Positions 32,944 through 42,733 of a DNA stretch of 64,000 nt are shown piece by piece. Under the pieces are notes generated by a model that made no database searches, had not been told where the DNA came from, and worked only from the letters and a program-made list of their open reading frames with translations. Origin of the DNA: Pseudomonas anatoliensis (GTDB lineage Bacteria; Pseudomonadota; Gammaproteobacteria; Pseudomonadales; Pseudomonadaceae); assembly GCF_017976235.1 (NCBI RefSeq), contig NZ_JACVHC010000001.1, positions 434,001 through 498,000 on the forward strand. Direction: 5' to 3'. The translations under genes and the position numbers were made by a program. Numbering within the stretch: position 1 is the first letter of the stretch; the number at the start of each line of letters is the position of its first letter.

Positions 32944-34425
32944 TCAGGCCGCAACCGGCGGCGGCAACGTCGCCACCAGACGAATCGACGCCGTCAGTTC
33001 CTCAAGCTGAAAGTGCGGGCGCAGGAACACCGTGGCGCGATAAGCGCCTGGCTTGCCGGCCACCTCGGTCACATCCACTCGCGCTTCACGCAGCGGGTAC
33101 TGCGCCTTGATTTCCTGCGGCGCGTTGTCGTTGATCAGCACGTAGTCGGCGATCCAGTTGTTGAGGTAGGTCTGCACGTTGTCACGGGTCATGAAGCTGC
33201 CGACCTTGTCGCGCATGATCACCTTCAGGTAATGGGCGAAACGCGACGCGGCGAGCACGTACGGCAACATCGCCGAAATCCGCGCGTTGGCGTTGGCCTC
33301 GTTGGTGTTGTAGACCTTGGATTTGTTGGTGGTCTGGCCGCCGAAGAACACGGCGACGTCGCTGTTTTTCTTGTGGCACAGGGCGATGAAACCGAGGTCG
33401 TTGAGTTCTTTTTCGCGGCGGTCGGTGATCGCCACTTCAGTCGGACATTTGAGCGACAAATCACCGGAGCTGGTGCGGAAGGTGTGCGCCGGCAAGCCCT
33501 CCACCGCGCCGCCGCCTTCAGCGCCACGGATCGCCGCGCACCAGCCGTACTTGGCAAACGCTTCGGTGATGCGTTGCGACAGCGCCCATGCGGCGTTGCC
33601 CCACAGGTATTTGCTGTGGTCGGTGCCGTTGACGTCCTCGATGTAGTTGATGCCTTCCACCGGCGAAGTATCCGGGCCGTAAGGCAGGCGCAGGAGGAAG
33701 TGCGGCAGCACCAGCGACACATAACGCGAGTCTTCGCTCTCACGGAACGAGCGCCACTTGATCAGTTCCTGGCTCTCGAACACCTTCGACAGATCACGCG
33801 GCACGGCCAGTTCGGTGAAGCTGTTCATGTCGAATAACCGTGGGCTGGCGGCTGCAATGAATGGCGCGTGCGCAGCGGCGGCGACGTTCGACAGTTTCTC
33901 CAGCAGGCCAATGTCCTGCGGGTGCCGGCCGAAGGTGTAGTCACCCACCAGCAGGCTGAACGGGTGGCCACCGAAGGTGCCGTATTCCTCTTCGTAGATC
34001 TTCTTGAACAGCGCGCTCTGGTCGAATTCAACGGCTTTTTCCAGATCATTTTGCAGCTCTTTCTGCGTGACGTTGAGCAGGCGCAGTTTCAGCCGGGAGC
34101 TGGTTTCGGTGTTCTTCACCAGCATGTGCAGGCCGCGCCACGAGGCTTCGAGTTTTTGCAGATCGGGATGGTGCAGCACCTCGTTGAGCTGGGCGCTGAT
34201 CAGTTCGTCGATCTGGCTGATGCGGTCGTTGATCATCGCCACGGTGTCCTTGTCGATGGCCATGCCTTCGTCAAGCACCTGGGTGGCGAACTCCGCGAGC
34301 ATGTCGCGGGCGTAATCCTGCTGACTGTCATCGTGGGCCATGCGGCCATCGAGGATGATCTGGTCGAGCAGGGAAAGTGTCTCGGTCGTACTGTCGCTGG
34401 CTTGGTTCTTGGCGGCGGCGGGCAT
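32944..34425 (-). CDS. tssC: TssC, T6SS contractile sheath large subunit
   Basis: A 493-residue sheath protein of the VipB/ImpC family. Diagnostic blocks are HPDLQKLEASWRGLHMLVKN, GHPFSLLVGDYTFGRHPQD, RYVSLVLPHFLLRLPYG, LWGNAAWALSQRITEAFAKY and GWCAAIRGAEGGGAVEGLP. The C-terminus QLEELTASIRLVATLPPPVA closes the family fold. It follows tssB by about 30 bp. ClpV recognises the TssB/TssC sheath after contraction. Confidence 0.95.
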   Translation of the reverse strand: MPAAAKNQASDSTTETLSLLDQIILDGRMAHDDSQQDYARDMLAEFATQVLDEGMAIDKDTVAMINDRISQIDELISAQLNEVLHHPDLQKLEASWRGLHMLVKNTETSSRLKLRLLNVTQKELQNDLEKAVEFDQSALFKKIYEEEYGTFGGHPFSLLVGDYTFGRHPQDIGLLEKLSNVAAAAHAPFIAAASPRLFDMNSFTELAVPRDLSKVFESQELIKWRSFRESEDSRYVSLVLPHFLLRLPYGPDTSPVEGINYIEDVNGTDHSKYLWGNAAWALSQRITEAFAKYGWCAAIRGAEGGGAVEGLPAHTFRTSSGDLSLKCPTEVAITDRREKELNDLGFIALCHKKNSDVAVFFGGQTTNKSKVYNTNEANANARISAMLPYVLAASRFAHYLKVIMRDKVGSFMTRDNVQTYLNNWIADYVLINDNAPQEIKAQYPLREARVDVTEVAGKPGAYRATVFLRPHFQLEELTASIRLVATLPPPVAA

Positions 34426-34455
34426 GGCGAATTCTCCCTCTATTCAAGTGGACGA

Positions 34456-34998
34456 TCAGGCTTGCGGTTCGGCCGGAGCCCCGGCGTCTGGAGCCGGGGT
34501 AGCGGTGTCTGGGCGAGCCGATTTGATTTCCTGCAGGCCTTCGGTGTTGGCGATCACGTCGCGCAACAACTTGTCCAGGTCATCGTTGCCGTCGAGTTTG
34601 GTCAGCAGGTCACGCAGGCGCTGACGGGCTTCGAACAGACGTCGCAGCGGCGTGACTTGCTCCACCACGTTGACCGGGTCGAAATCGTCGATGTGTTTGA
34701 AATTGAGTTCGATGTTGAGCTTGCTGTCATCGCCACTGAGGGTGTTGTTGACCTGCAGCGTGGCGCGCGGGGCAATCGAGGCGAGCACTTCGTTGAAGTT
34801 GTCGCGGTCGATTTCGGTAAAACGTCGTTCGGTCAGTTTTGCCAATGGCTCAAGCGGTTTGCCGGACAGGTCGGCAAGAATTCCGACGACCAGCGGCAAC
34901 TCTTTTTTCTCGATGGCATTGCCGATTTCGACGTCGTAGGTGATTTGCACCCGGGGCGGACGCACCCGGTCGAGCTTGTGTTGCGTACTTTCTGCCAT
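34456..34998 (-). CDS. tssB: TssB, T6SS contractile sheath small subunit
   Basis: A 180-residue sheath protein of the VipA/ImpB family. Blocks: RVRPPRVQITYDVEIGNAIE, KKELPLVVGILADLSGKP, RRFTEIDRDNFNEVLASIAP and LNIELNFKHIDDFDPVNVVE. I start at ATG 34998 (MAESTQHKLDRV); a longer in-frame reading reaches into the promoter. The Pro/Ala tail after about residue 155 is low complexity. It is first in the leftward operon and divergent from tssJ over a 228-bp intergenic region that should hold both promoters; I see no clear sigma-54 site there. Confidence 0.94.
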   Translation of the reverse strand: MAESTQHKLDRVRPPRVQITYDVEIGNAIEKKELPLVVGILADLSGKPLEPLAKLTERRFTEIDRDNFNEVLASIAPRATLQVNNTLSGDDSKLNIELNFKHIDDFDPVNVVEQVTPLRRLFEARQRLRDLLTKLDGNDDLDKLLRDVIANTEGLQEIKSARPDTATPAPDAGAPAEPQA

Positions 34999-35226
34999 GT
35001 CGGCGGACTCCGATGCGATGAGCGGGCGCAATGCATCGGGGAGGCCCGTTCATCGCTTTCCCTTACTGGACCGTAGGTTAGAAAGGGAGGCAGATGACCT
35101 GTCGTTCCTTTGACAAACCTTCCTGGATTCGGCTGTAGGAACCGAACTACCCAAGACGCTAGAACAGGTCTATAAAAAAGCAAGCGAAAACATTTTTGGA
35201 CAGAATCACGAAAAGGAAAATTCATT

Positions 35227-35673
35227 TTGCCTGGACGATTTTTTCTAACGTTGGGGTTTGTGCTGCTGACGGGTTGTTCCTTCTTCGGGCCGAAGGTGGA
35301 CCTCGACAGCCTGACTCTCGACGTCGCACCGAAGGCCAATGACGACACGCCGATTGCCGTGGATTTCATCGCGGTCAATGACCCGGACCTGCTCAAGCAA
35401 TTGTCCGGCATCAATGCCAGTCAGTGGTTTGCTCAACGCGAGCAGTATCAACGCGACTATCGTCAGCTGATGAGCGTGTGGGGACTGGAGCTGGTGCCGG
35501 GGCAATTCATCGACCGTCAGCCCTTCCCGCTGGAGGGCAAGAAGGCCGCTGGACTTTTAGTCTTCGCCAGCTATAACACTCCCGGAGCGCACCGATTACG
35601 CCTCGACGATCAGCGCGAGGCATGGCTGAAATTCGACAGCCGCGAGATGAATCTGGTCAGCCAGGACAAATAA
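35227..35673 (+). CDS. tssJ: TssJ, T6SS outer-membrane lipoprotein
   Basis: A 148-residue lipoprotein that anchors the TssL/TssM membrane complex to the outer membrane. The signal peptide reads MPGRFFLTLGFVLLTGCSFF, with lipobox LTGC. The mature part has the transthyretin-like pattern LTLDVAPKANDDTPIAVDFI and GLELVPGQFIDRQPF. The start is a TTG at 35227: AAGGAA lies eight bases upstream and no ATG fits. It opens the rightward tssJ-tssA operon. Confidence 0.88.
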   Translation: MPGRFFLTLGFVLLTGCSFFGPKVDLDSLTLDVAPKANDDTPIAVDFIAVNDPDLLKQLSGINASQWFAQREQYQRDYRQLMSVWGLELVPGQFIDRQPFPLEGKKAAGLLVFASYNTPGAHRLRLDDQREAWLKFDSREMNLVSQDK

Positions 35674-35718
35674 AAAATCCGCCCGCCGCCGGCTTGCGGC
35701 ATGGTCGAAGGGAGTCGT

Positions 35719-37050
35719 ATGAGTCTGCTACCCGACGCGGTCTGCTGGCATGAAGGCATGCAATTGCTGCCGCAGCATTTTCAGTTGCAGGGGCTGCGGG
35801 CCGAAGCGCTCGGCGCGCATTTGGCGCAGGCGTGCAACCCGTGGTTCTGGGGCGTCAGCCACATGGAGTTCGACCCTTCGGCGCTGAGCGCAGGCGTGGT
35901 GCGGGTGTTGTCGCTGCAAGGCACGCTGCCCGACGGTTTGCCGGTGGATGTGCAGGCCGGTGTCGGCGAGACGCTGGAGCTGGATGTCAGCGCGGCGATC
36001 GAGGCCACTGACGATGCCACTGTCACCGTGTATCTGGCGATCAGCCCGATGTGGCGCGCCGGGCAACTGCTGCCGCTCAGGGGCCGTTTGCAATCGGTGG
36101 TCGGTGAAGCGTTGCCGGATCTCACCAGCGGTCAATTCCCCGAAACGATCACCGTGTGGCGCCCCAATCCACGCCTGTGCACGCAACTGAACCGAGCCGA
36201 TTCGATTTGCCTGCCATTGCTGAAAATCCGCAAGGAGGGCGGCGGTTTTCTACCGCTTGCCTACACACCGCCGACGCCCGTCCTGTTGCCGGAATCTGCC
36301 CTCGGTCGACGCATCGCAGGGCTCTGTGCACGGGCGCGGGAAAAATGTCTGTTTCTCGGCGGTCGCCTGCGTCAGGCGCAACAGGCCGGCAATCAGGATG
36401 ATGCGCTGGAAATCCGTCGGCAGCTGACCGCGTTGTGGGCGCGCCTGCCGGAAGTCGAAGGCACACTGAACAGCCGCATCGCGCACCCGCAAACCCTGTA
36501 TGTGCATTTGCTGGGCCTTGCCGGCGCGTGGTCGGCGCTCGATCCGCTGGCCGGCGTACCAGCGTTCGCGCCGCTGGATTTTCTCGAGTTGCAGCGCGGT
36601 TATGACGCCGTGCTGCAATGGCTCGAAAGCACCCTCGAACTGATCCGCGCCGGCTATCGCAGTCTGCCGTTCGAACGCAGCGAGCAGAGCTTTTCGATCC
36701 AGTTGCCGGACGAACAGCCGAGCCAGCGCCTGGTTATCGGTTTGCGCATGCCCAACGGCGCCAGCGAGCAAGCGGCGATTGACTGGTTGCGCGGCGCGAT
36801 CATCGCTTCTGCGCCGCATATCGCCTTGCTCAGTCGCCAACGCATGAGCGGTTTGACGCACCAGGCCATGAGCCGCACCGAGCAAGTGGCCTATAGCGTC
36901 GGTGAGGACACGCGACTGTTCGTGGTCACGGCCGAGGGCGCGTGGTTCGACGCGCAACTGCCGCTGATGATCGCCGCGCCAGCAGCGAAGCTGACCAGCA
37001 GCCCGTGGCAAGTGGTGCTGTTTGTCGCCCAGAACAGCGAAAGTGCCTGA
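35719..37050 (+). CDS. tssK: TssK, T6SS baseplate-membrane connector
   Basis: A 443-residue protein of the ImpJ/VasE family that links the baseplate wedge to TssL/TssM. Family start: MSLLPDAVCWHEGMQLLPQH followed by FQLQ. Further blocks are TLYVHLLGLAGAWSALDP, YDAVLQWLESTLELIRAGY and ESALGRRIAGLCARAREK. I use ATG 35719 with GGGAG upstream rather than the ATG at 35701, which adds six unsupported residues. Cytosolic, no membrane segment. Confidence 0.92.
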   Translation: MSLLPDAVCWHEGMQLLPQHFQLQGLRAEALGAHLAQACNPWFWGVSHMEFDPSALSAGVVRVLSLQGTLPDGLPVDVQAGVGETLELDVSAAIEATDDATVTVYLAISPMWRAGQLLPLRGRLQSVVGEALPDLTSGQFPETITVWRPNPRLCTQLNRADSICLPLLKIRKEGGGFLPLAYTPPTPVLLPESALGRRIAGLCARAREKCLFLGGRLRQAQQAGNQDDALEIRRQLTALWARLPEVEGTLNSRIAHPQTLYVHLLGLAGAWSALDPLAGVPAFAPLDFLELQRGYDAVLQWLESTLELIRAGYRSLPFERSEQSFSIQLPDEQPSQRLVIGLRMPNGASEQAAIDWLRGAIIASAPHIALLSRQRMSGLTHQAMSRTEQVAYSVGEDTRLFVVTAEGAWFDAQLPLMIAAPAAKLTSSPWQVVLFVAQNSESA

Positions 37051-37068
37051 TCACACAAGGAACGCCGT

Positions 37069-37833
37069 ATGTCGCAAGGAAGTGCCGCAAGCCTTGGGTT
37101 GCAGGACGCACCGTTGAGCAGCGCGTTCCGGCAGGCGTGGCAGCAATGGCAACAGGATTGGCTGCAATTGCCCAAGGACAGCGAGGACGAAGCGGCACTG
37201 GTCGAAACCGTGGTCGAGCTGTCCACGCAGGCCTCGCAACGACTGTGGCGCACCGCGTATTCACGGGTCGGCGACTCGGCCACCGAACAGGTCAAAGCCG
37301 TGGTGTATGCGTTCGTCGCACTGGTCGACGAAACCCTGCTGTTCACGCCGTGGCCGGGGCAGGGCGCATGGCAGGACAAACCGTTGGAGTCGCGTTTGTA
37401 TTCCAGTCGTCAGGCTGGCGAGCAGGTGCCGGCGGCGATTCAAACCCTGCTCGACGAGCAGCAACCGACCACCCGCGATCTGGCCAACGTGTATTTGCAG
37501 TGCCTGATTCTCGGCTTTCATGGCCGTCTGCGCGGCGAGCACAGCCAGGCACAACTGGAAAAATGGCGGTTGGCGCTGTTCAACTTTGCCTGGCAAGCGG
37601 AAGCCACGTACGCCGATGTCAGCCGCCGACTGGCGCAGCCCTCGCTGGCGATACCGTTGCAGATGCCGGTACGCACCGCGCTGCCGGACGGCTTTCGTCT
37701 GGCGTTGGGCATTCTGGCTATTGTGCTGTTACTGACCGGGCTCGGGCATTGGTTGTGGCGTGACATCGGCCAACAGTTGGCGCCGGTATTGCAAACCAGC
37801 GATGTGGTGGATGCGCCGGAGCAAGACTCATGA
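37069..37833 (+). CDS. tssL: TssL (DotU-like), T6SS inner-membrane protein
   Basis: A 254-residue protein: a cytosolic hook-shaped domain (QVKAVVYAFVALVDETLLF, YLQCLILGFHGRLRGEHSQA) and one C-terminal transmembrane helix (about 208-232, GFRLALGILAIVLLLTGLGH). It lacks a C-terminal OmpA-like peptidoglycan-binding domain, so peptidoglycan anchoring must come from elsewhere. Its stop overlaps the tssM start (ATGA). Confidence 0.92.
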   Translation: MSQGSAASLGLQDAPLSSAFRQAWQQWQQDWLQLPKDSEDEAALVETVVELSTQASQRLWRTAYSRVGDSATEQVKAVVYAFVALVDETLLFTPWPGQGAWQDKPLESRLYSSRQAGEQVPAAIQTLLDEQQPTTRDLANVYLQCLILGFHGRLRGEHSQAQLEKWRLALFNFAWQAEATYADVSRRLAQPSLAIPLQMPVRTALPDGFRLALGILAIVLLLTGLGHWLWRDIGQQLAPVLQTSDVVDAPEQDS

Positions 37834-40800
37834 GCCCGCTGACGATTGTCGCGTGGGTCGTCGCCATTCTGCTGGTGCTGGTGATCATCGGCGTGGCGGT
37901 GTGGTGGCTGCGCACTCAAAGCGGCGCAGCGATCCGCAGTTTTTATGCCTCGGTGCGCCATATGGAGCGCGACCAGGGCAATCTCGACCGCTACCAGATG
38001 CCATGGCTGCTGATGCTCGGTGACGAGGTCCAGGGTACGCAACTGGTCAGCGAGTGGCGCTTGCAGCCGACCGACAAACCGGCGTGGTTCGGGCGCTGGT
38101 GGTCGGACCCCGAAGGCGCGGTGCTGGTGGTACCGCAGGCATTGTTCCTGCCGGATGACGGCATGCATTTGCAGCGCGGCAGTTGGTGGCGGCTGCTCGG
38201 CCTGATCCTGCGCTTGCGCAGCAAACGGCCGCTGGACGCGGTGATCTGGACGGTGCCGGTCAGTCGCCTGGACAATCTTGAACAAGCGACGCAGTTAGGT
38301 CTGGCCGCACGTCGACGTTTCATCGACCTGCTGCAACGCTTCGGCCTGAGCGTCCCGGTCTACGTGATTGTGACCGGGCTCGAGGAATTGCCGGGATTTC
38401 AGGAACTGATCAGTGCGTTGCCGCAAGAGGCTCGCGAAGCCACGCTGGGCTGGTCGTCGCCCTACGCCCGCGACGCCGTGTGGCAAGGCGCGTGGAGTGA
38501 TCAGGCGCTGGATCAACTGCACCGCGCCGTGGCCGAAGCGGTGATTGAAATCGGAACGTTGTCGGGGCAATTGAGTGCCGATCTGTATGCCTTGCCGGAC
38601 CGTCTCGAGACTTTACGGCGTGGTTTGCAGAACGTGCTGGAGCCGGTATTTCAGGGCAATGCGCAAGGCGAGGCGCCGTGTTTTCGCGGCGTGTATTTCA
38701 CCGCCAATGTCGCGGGGGAAGACGCGCAGAATGGTTTTAGCCTGGAAGACAACGGCTTGCAGCGCAGCGCGTTCGCCCGGCAATTGTGGCGCCAGCGCCT
38801 GGTTGGCGAACAGGGACTGGCGCACGGTGTGCCGCGCTTGCTGCGCCTGCGTCAACGTTGGCAACGGCTGACTGCCGGGGTGGCGCTGGTGGTGGGGGTG
38901 GTCTGGGCGGTGGCGATGCTGTGGGTCTGGCACGCATCGGTCAGGGATGCCCATGAACTGGCGCGGCAGATGCAGGGAGCGCAGAAGAGTTACGTGGCGG
39001 TCACCGATGAGGCGCAGCGAATCGACTCGACCCGGCGCAACGTGCAGGCTTTCTGGCGGGTACTGGAACGCGCCCCGCACTGGAACTACGTTTCGCTGGT
39101 GTTTCCGACGTCGTGGTTCTCCTCGCTCGACAACCAGCTTGAACAGGAAGTTTTTCAGTCCACCCGGCGCCATATGATCCTGCCTCTGCAACAACTGCTG
39201 AGCGCGGAGCTGGCGCAAATCAAGGCGATCCGCAGCACTGATCGGCGCAGCACTGTCGAAGGCGACGACCCGGCGCAGTGGCAGAACTATCAAAAGGCAA
39301 CCGATCTGGTGAATCGGGCACTGCGTCTGGAACAGCAAAACCAACTGTTCAATCAGGTGCAAAACAATCAGCGCGCACCGCTGGAAGATCTGGTGCAACT
39401 GAGCAATAACGCGCTGTCCCTGAACCTCAACGCAGGCACCCTGGCGTATGCGCCTTTCTACAATCGTCTGCTGGTGGCGGGCGAGGACGGCAGCTTGCAG
39501 GCGCTTGACCTGAGCGCCGACCGGCCGCTGATCGTCAGTAATTTTTCCGGCTTGATGCAGCGCTGGCTCGATCAATATTTTCTCGCCGACAATTTTGTCA
39601 GCAAGGCCGGTTATCTCAAGTTGCACCTTGATCAATTGGAGGCCGGCAGTGGTAACAGCCTGACCGAGCTTGAAGACCTGACCGCGCTGGTCGACGATCT
39701 GCAAGCGGCGATTGCCCTGACCAATTCGACCTGGAGCCGCGGCAAGGGCCAGGAGCTCGTGCCGGGTTATCGGGACTTTCTCGACAAGGTGGGCAAGAGT
39801 TCGCTGTTGGGGCCACAGGTGCAACAGGACCTCGACACACAAGCGACACGCTTGCAGCAGAGTTTTCGTGATCAATGGATCGCCCAGGTCGGCTCGCGCG
39901 ACAATCTTCTCGTTCAGCAGGCCAGTGGGCAGTTGGCGCTGCAAGAACAGGTGGTGAAGCTCGATAACGCGATACAGGCGCTGTTCAAGCGTGACTTCGT
40001 TTCAGCGGCCTTGCGTGCCAGCGAAGACAACATCAACTTGCAGGGCCAGACCGTCGATGGCGATGACCTCAATGAATCACTGAAATACTTCGCCGACTAC
40101 AGCCGCTATATCGCTGAAGAATTGCCGCGCATCCCGCCGGATTATCGCGGCGCGCTGCTTAAAGCCGCCGAGGGCGCCGCCGCCCAGGCAATGTGGTTGA
40201 GCCTCAAGGATCACAACGATCAGGCGCATCCTTATGCGGTGTTCAACGTGCAGGCCGAGCAAGCCATGGCCCTGCAAAAGGCGTTCGTCGAAGTCCATCG
40301 CACGGATCTGGCCACACAGCTGCAATCGGCACTCAATCGCCGCGCCCTGGCGCAGATCACCAACGCGTTGAGTGAAGTCACCGAGCAACCGCTGTTTGGC
40401 GGACGCAGCGAAATCAGCCAGTGGGATGGCTCGAAAAACCTCGGCCTGCAACTGTTCGGTGCCAGCGATGTGCAGGACCTGAAACTGAGCCTCAAGCAGC
40501 AATTCAACACCATGCTTGGCATCACTGAGCGGCGGACATCTTCGTTGCAGTGGCTGACGACCCAGCAAGCCAATCTGTCGGCGCTCGATTACGAACGGGT
40601 GACACAGTTCAGCGCGCTCAACGACGAACTGCTCAAGTACAAGGAAGCCAATCCGGCCAGTTCGCCGGCGCAGATCGAGCAACTGGTCAGCCGAGACTTC
40701 GTTGAAATGGACGTCAATTCCTGCCTGCAAATGTTGCAGACCGCCAACCTCACTGGCGGGCGCGGCACCCTGGCGATGCGCGGCGTGGAGTTGCAGCAGG

Positions 40801-41654
40801 AAGCCATGCAGCGTTGCCAGATGCTGCAAGTGCAACAGGCTGCGGCGGCGTGGAATGAATTGGCCAATTACTTCAACCAATACCTGGCCGATCGCTTTCC
40901 GTTCGCCAATGGCGTGCAGATGCAAGACGCCGATCCGGCGCGGGTTGAATATTTTCTGCAACTGATCGACAAACGTCTGCCGATCGCCCAGGCCGGACTG
41001 GCTACCAATCAGACTCCAGAACGCCTGGCCGCGGCTGATTTTCTCAATCGCTTGAAGCAGGCCAGCACCTGGCTGACGCCGCTGTTTGTACGCGACAAGA
41101 GCGGCATTCTCGGCGTTGAGCTGGACGTGCGTTGGCGCACCGATCGTGATGACGAGCAGGGCGCTGATCAGGTGATTGCCTGGGGCTTGCTTGCCGGCAG
41201 TCAGCAAATCAATTATCCGATGCCGGCCGAGCAACCGAACCTGCGCTGGATGGTTGGCCAACCGATGCGCCTGACCCTGCGCTGGGCGCGCAACGGCAAG
41301 GAGCGGCCGGTCAACGATCCGCTGCAACCGAACCTGGTGGTGCGTGATCTGGAAGCCGGTTGGGAGTATGGCGGGCCGTGGTCGCTGCTGCGGCTGATGC
41401 GCGCGCATTTCTCGGTGCAGCGCCAGCCAAGCATGGACTACACCGACTTCCCCTTGACCCTGCGTTTGCCGGTAACGGGCGCCCCCGACAGCGTCACCAA
41501 CGAATTCACACGGATGTTCGTGCGCGTTTCGTTGATGAGCCAAGGTTCGAAACTGCCTTTGTCGATTGCGCCGTTGCCGACCCGCGCGCCGCGCTCGCCG
41601 TTTCAGGCAACCGGCAGCACCGCCGCCCTTGAATCCCGGAAGGAGGGCTTGTGA
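37830..41654 (+). CDS. tssM: TssM (IcmF-like), T6SS membrane-complex protein without a Walker A motif
   Basis: A 1274-residue inner-membrane protein. TM1 is at residues 5-26 (TIVAWVVAILLVLVIIGVAV) and another helix at about 348-368 (VALVVGVVWAVAMLWV). The rest is periplasmic and ends in the beta-rich VasK-type domain (LVVRDLEAGWEYGGPWSLLR, FPLTLRLPVTG). Where other TssM proteins have a GxxGxGKT nucleotide loop, this one reads WLLMLGDEVQGTQLVSEW, without Lys-Thr, so ATP binding is not expected. Only one N-terminal membrane helix is obvious where two are usual. It is the structural partner of TssL and TssJ. Confidence 0.93.
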   Translation: MSPLTIVAWVVAILLVLVIIGVAVWWLRTQSGAAIRSFYASVRHMERDQGNLDRYQMPWLLMLGDEVQGTQLVSEWRLQPTDKPAWFGRWWSDPEGAVLVVPQALFLPDDGMHLQRGSWWRLLGLILRLRSKRPLDAVIWTVPVSRLDNLEQATQLGLAARRRFIDLLQRFGLSVPVYVIVTGLEELPGFQELISALPQEAREATLGWSSPYARDAVWQGAWSDQALDQLHRAVAEAVIEIGTLSGQLSADLYALPDRLETLRRGLQNVLEPVFQGNAQGEAPCFRGVYFTANVAGEDAQNGFSLEDNGLQRSAFARQLWRQRLVGEQGLAHGVPRLLRLRQRWQRLTAGVALVVGVVWAVAMLWVWHASVRDAHELARQMQGAQKSYVAVTDEAQRIDSTRRNVQAFWRVLERAPHWNYVSLVFPTSWFSSLDNQLEQEVFQSTRRHMILPLQQLLSAELAQIKAIRSTDRRSTVEGDDPAQWQNYQKATDLVNRALRLEQQNQLFNQVQNNQRAPLEDLVQLSNNALSLNLNAGTLAYAPFYNRLLVAGEDGSLQALDLSADRPLIVSNFSGLMQRWLDQYFLADNFVSKAGYLKLHLDQLEAGSGNSLTELEDLTALVDDLQAAIALTNSTWSRGKGQELVPGYRDFLDKVGKSSLLGPQVQQDLDTQATRLQQSFRDQWIAQVGSRDNLLVQQASGQLALQEQVVKLDNAIQALFKRDFVSAALRASEDNINLQGQTVDGDDLNESLKYFADYSRYIAEELPRIPPDYRGALLKAAEGAAAQAMWLSLKDHNDQAHPYAVFNVQAEQAMALQKAFVEVHRTDLATQLQSALNRRALAQITNALSEVTEQPLFGGRSEISQWDGSKNLGLQLFGASDVQDLKLSLKQQFNTMLGITERRTSSLQWLTTQQANLSALDYERVTQFSALNDELLKYKEANPASSPAQIEQLVSRDFVEMDVNSCLQMLQTANLTGGRGTLAMRGVELQQEAMQRCQMLQVQQAAAAWNELANYFNQYLADRFPFANGVQMQDADPARVEYFLQLIDKRLPIAQAGLATNQTPERLAAADFLNRLKQASTWLTPLFVRDKSGILGVELDVRWRTDRDDEQGADQVIAWGLLAGSQQINYPMPAEQPNLRWMVGQPMRLTLRWARNGKERPVNDPLQPNLVVRDLEAGWEYGGPWSLLRLMRAHFSVQRQPSMDYTDFPLTLRLPVTGAPDSVTNEFTRMFVRVSLMSQGSKLPLSIAPLPTRAPRSPFQATGSTAALESRKEGL

Positions 41655-42733
41655 GCCTGCCATCAACTACGTTGCCGGACCTGATTGATCAGTTGCTCGC
41701 GCCGATCAGTGCGGACGCGCCTTGCGGCGTCGATTTGCGCTATGAACGTGAGTTCGACCAGTTGCGCGACCTGCGCCGCGAAGACGATGCCAGCCTGCCC
41801 ACCGGGGTCTGGCAGTCGACACTCAAGCGGGCGAATTGGCCCGATGTCGAGAAACTCACCACGACGTTATTGCTGGAGCGCAGCAAGGATCTGATGCTCA
41901 GCGCCTGGCTCGGCGAGGCGTGGTTGCATTTGCAGGCCCTGGACGGCCTGCCCGGCAGTCTGGCGCTGATCGCCGGTCTGTGTGAGCGCTTCCCCGAAGA
42001 CTTGCATCCGCGCGCCGAGGATGGCGACCAGTCGTGGCGGGTTATTCCGCTGGAGTGGCTGGTGCGTCGGTACAGTGAAGTGTTGCTCACCCGCGTGCCT
42101 TTATTCGGCAGCCGTAACAGCGATTTTGAGGCTTATACCCTTGAAGTCTGGCGGCGTTTGCAGGTTCAGCAAGTGCAGGCCAACGACAGCAAGAACGCCA
42201 AGACCTCAGCGGAAGCCGCGCGCAACGAACAGAAAAAACTCAACGAACAGATTCGCGTCACGCCGCTGGCGTTCTGGCTACGCACTCAGGGCAACCTGTT
42301 GCTGAGCCTGCAACACCTGCAACGGCTCGATAGCTGGAGCGATGCCTATCTGGGTGATCAGGCGCCGGGACTGCGCCCCTTGCAGGACACCATTGAAGCG
42401 TTACTGAAGCTGGTTCAGGAGTTTATCGCCATGCACCCACAACAACCGGCGCCGCCCCCCCCTGTGGTCGAAGTCCCTGCTGCCGTTGCGCCATCCGTCG
42501 AGGACGCGCCAATCGCGCAGGCCTTTCGTGAGCCTGCGAATCGCGAAGAGGCCTATCGCCAATTGCTGCTGATCGCCGAATACCTCGCCCGCACCGAACC
42601 GCATAGTCCAGTGCCGTATCTGATCCGGCGTGGAGTCGAGTGGGGCAACAAACCGCTGAGTGAATTGCTCGGAGAGTTGATCAGCGCCGATGCTGAATCG
42701 CGGCGCTTGTGGACGTTGCTTGGCGTGCTTTAG
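41651..42733 (+). CDS. tssA: TssA, T6SS assembly cap protein
   Basis: A 360-residue protein of the ImpA family. The N-terminal ImpA_N domain is clear: LLAPISADAPCGVDLRYERE, FDQLRDLRREDDA, WPDVEKLTTTLLLERSKDLM. The C-terminal part (EEAYRQLLLIAEYLARTEPH, SPVPYLIRRGVEWGNKPLSE) is the short TssA class. It starts at GTG 41651, overlapping the tssM stop, with AGGAGGG upstream. It ends in a 4-bp convergent overlap with the dehydrogenase gene on the other strand. Confidence 0.9.
   Translation: MSLPSTTLPDLIDQLLAPISADAPCGVDLRYEREFDQLRDLRREDDASLPTGVWQSTLKRANWPDVEKLTTTLLLERSKDLMLSAWLGEAWLHLQALDGLPGSLALIAGLCERFPEDLHPRAEDGDQSWRVIPLEWLVRRYSEVLLTRVPLFGSRNSDFEAYTLEVWRRLQVQQVQANDSKNAKTSAEAARNEQKKLNEQIRVTPLAFWLRTQGNLLLSLQHLQRLDSWSDAYLGDQAPGLRPLQDTIEALLKLVQEFIAMHPQQPAPPPPVVEVPAAVAPSVEDAPIAQAFREPANREEAYRQLLLIAEYLARTEPHSPVPYLIRRGVEWGNKPLSELLGELISADAESRRLWTLLGVL

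Noticed and set aside
34999..35226. Sigma-54 promoter between tssB and tssJ
   Set aside because: I looked for a GG-N10-GC type element on both strands and found no convincing match; a TTGACA at 35110 has only a poor -10 partner.
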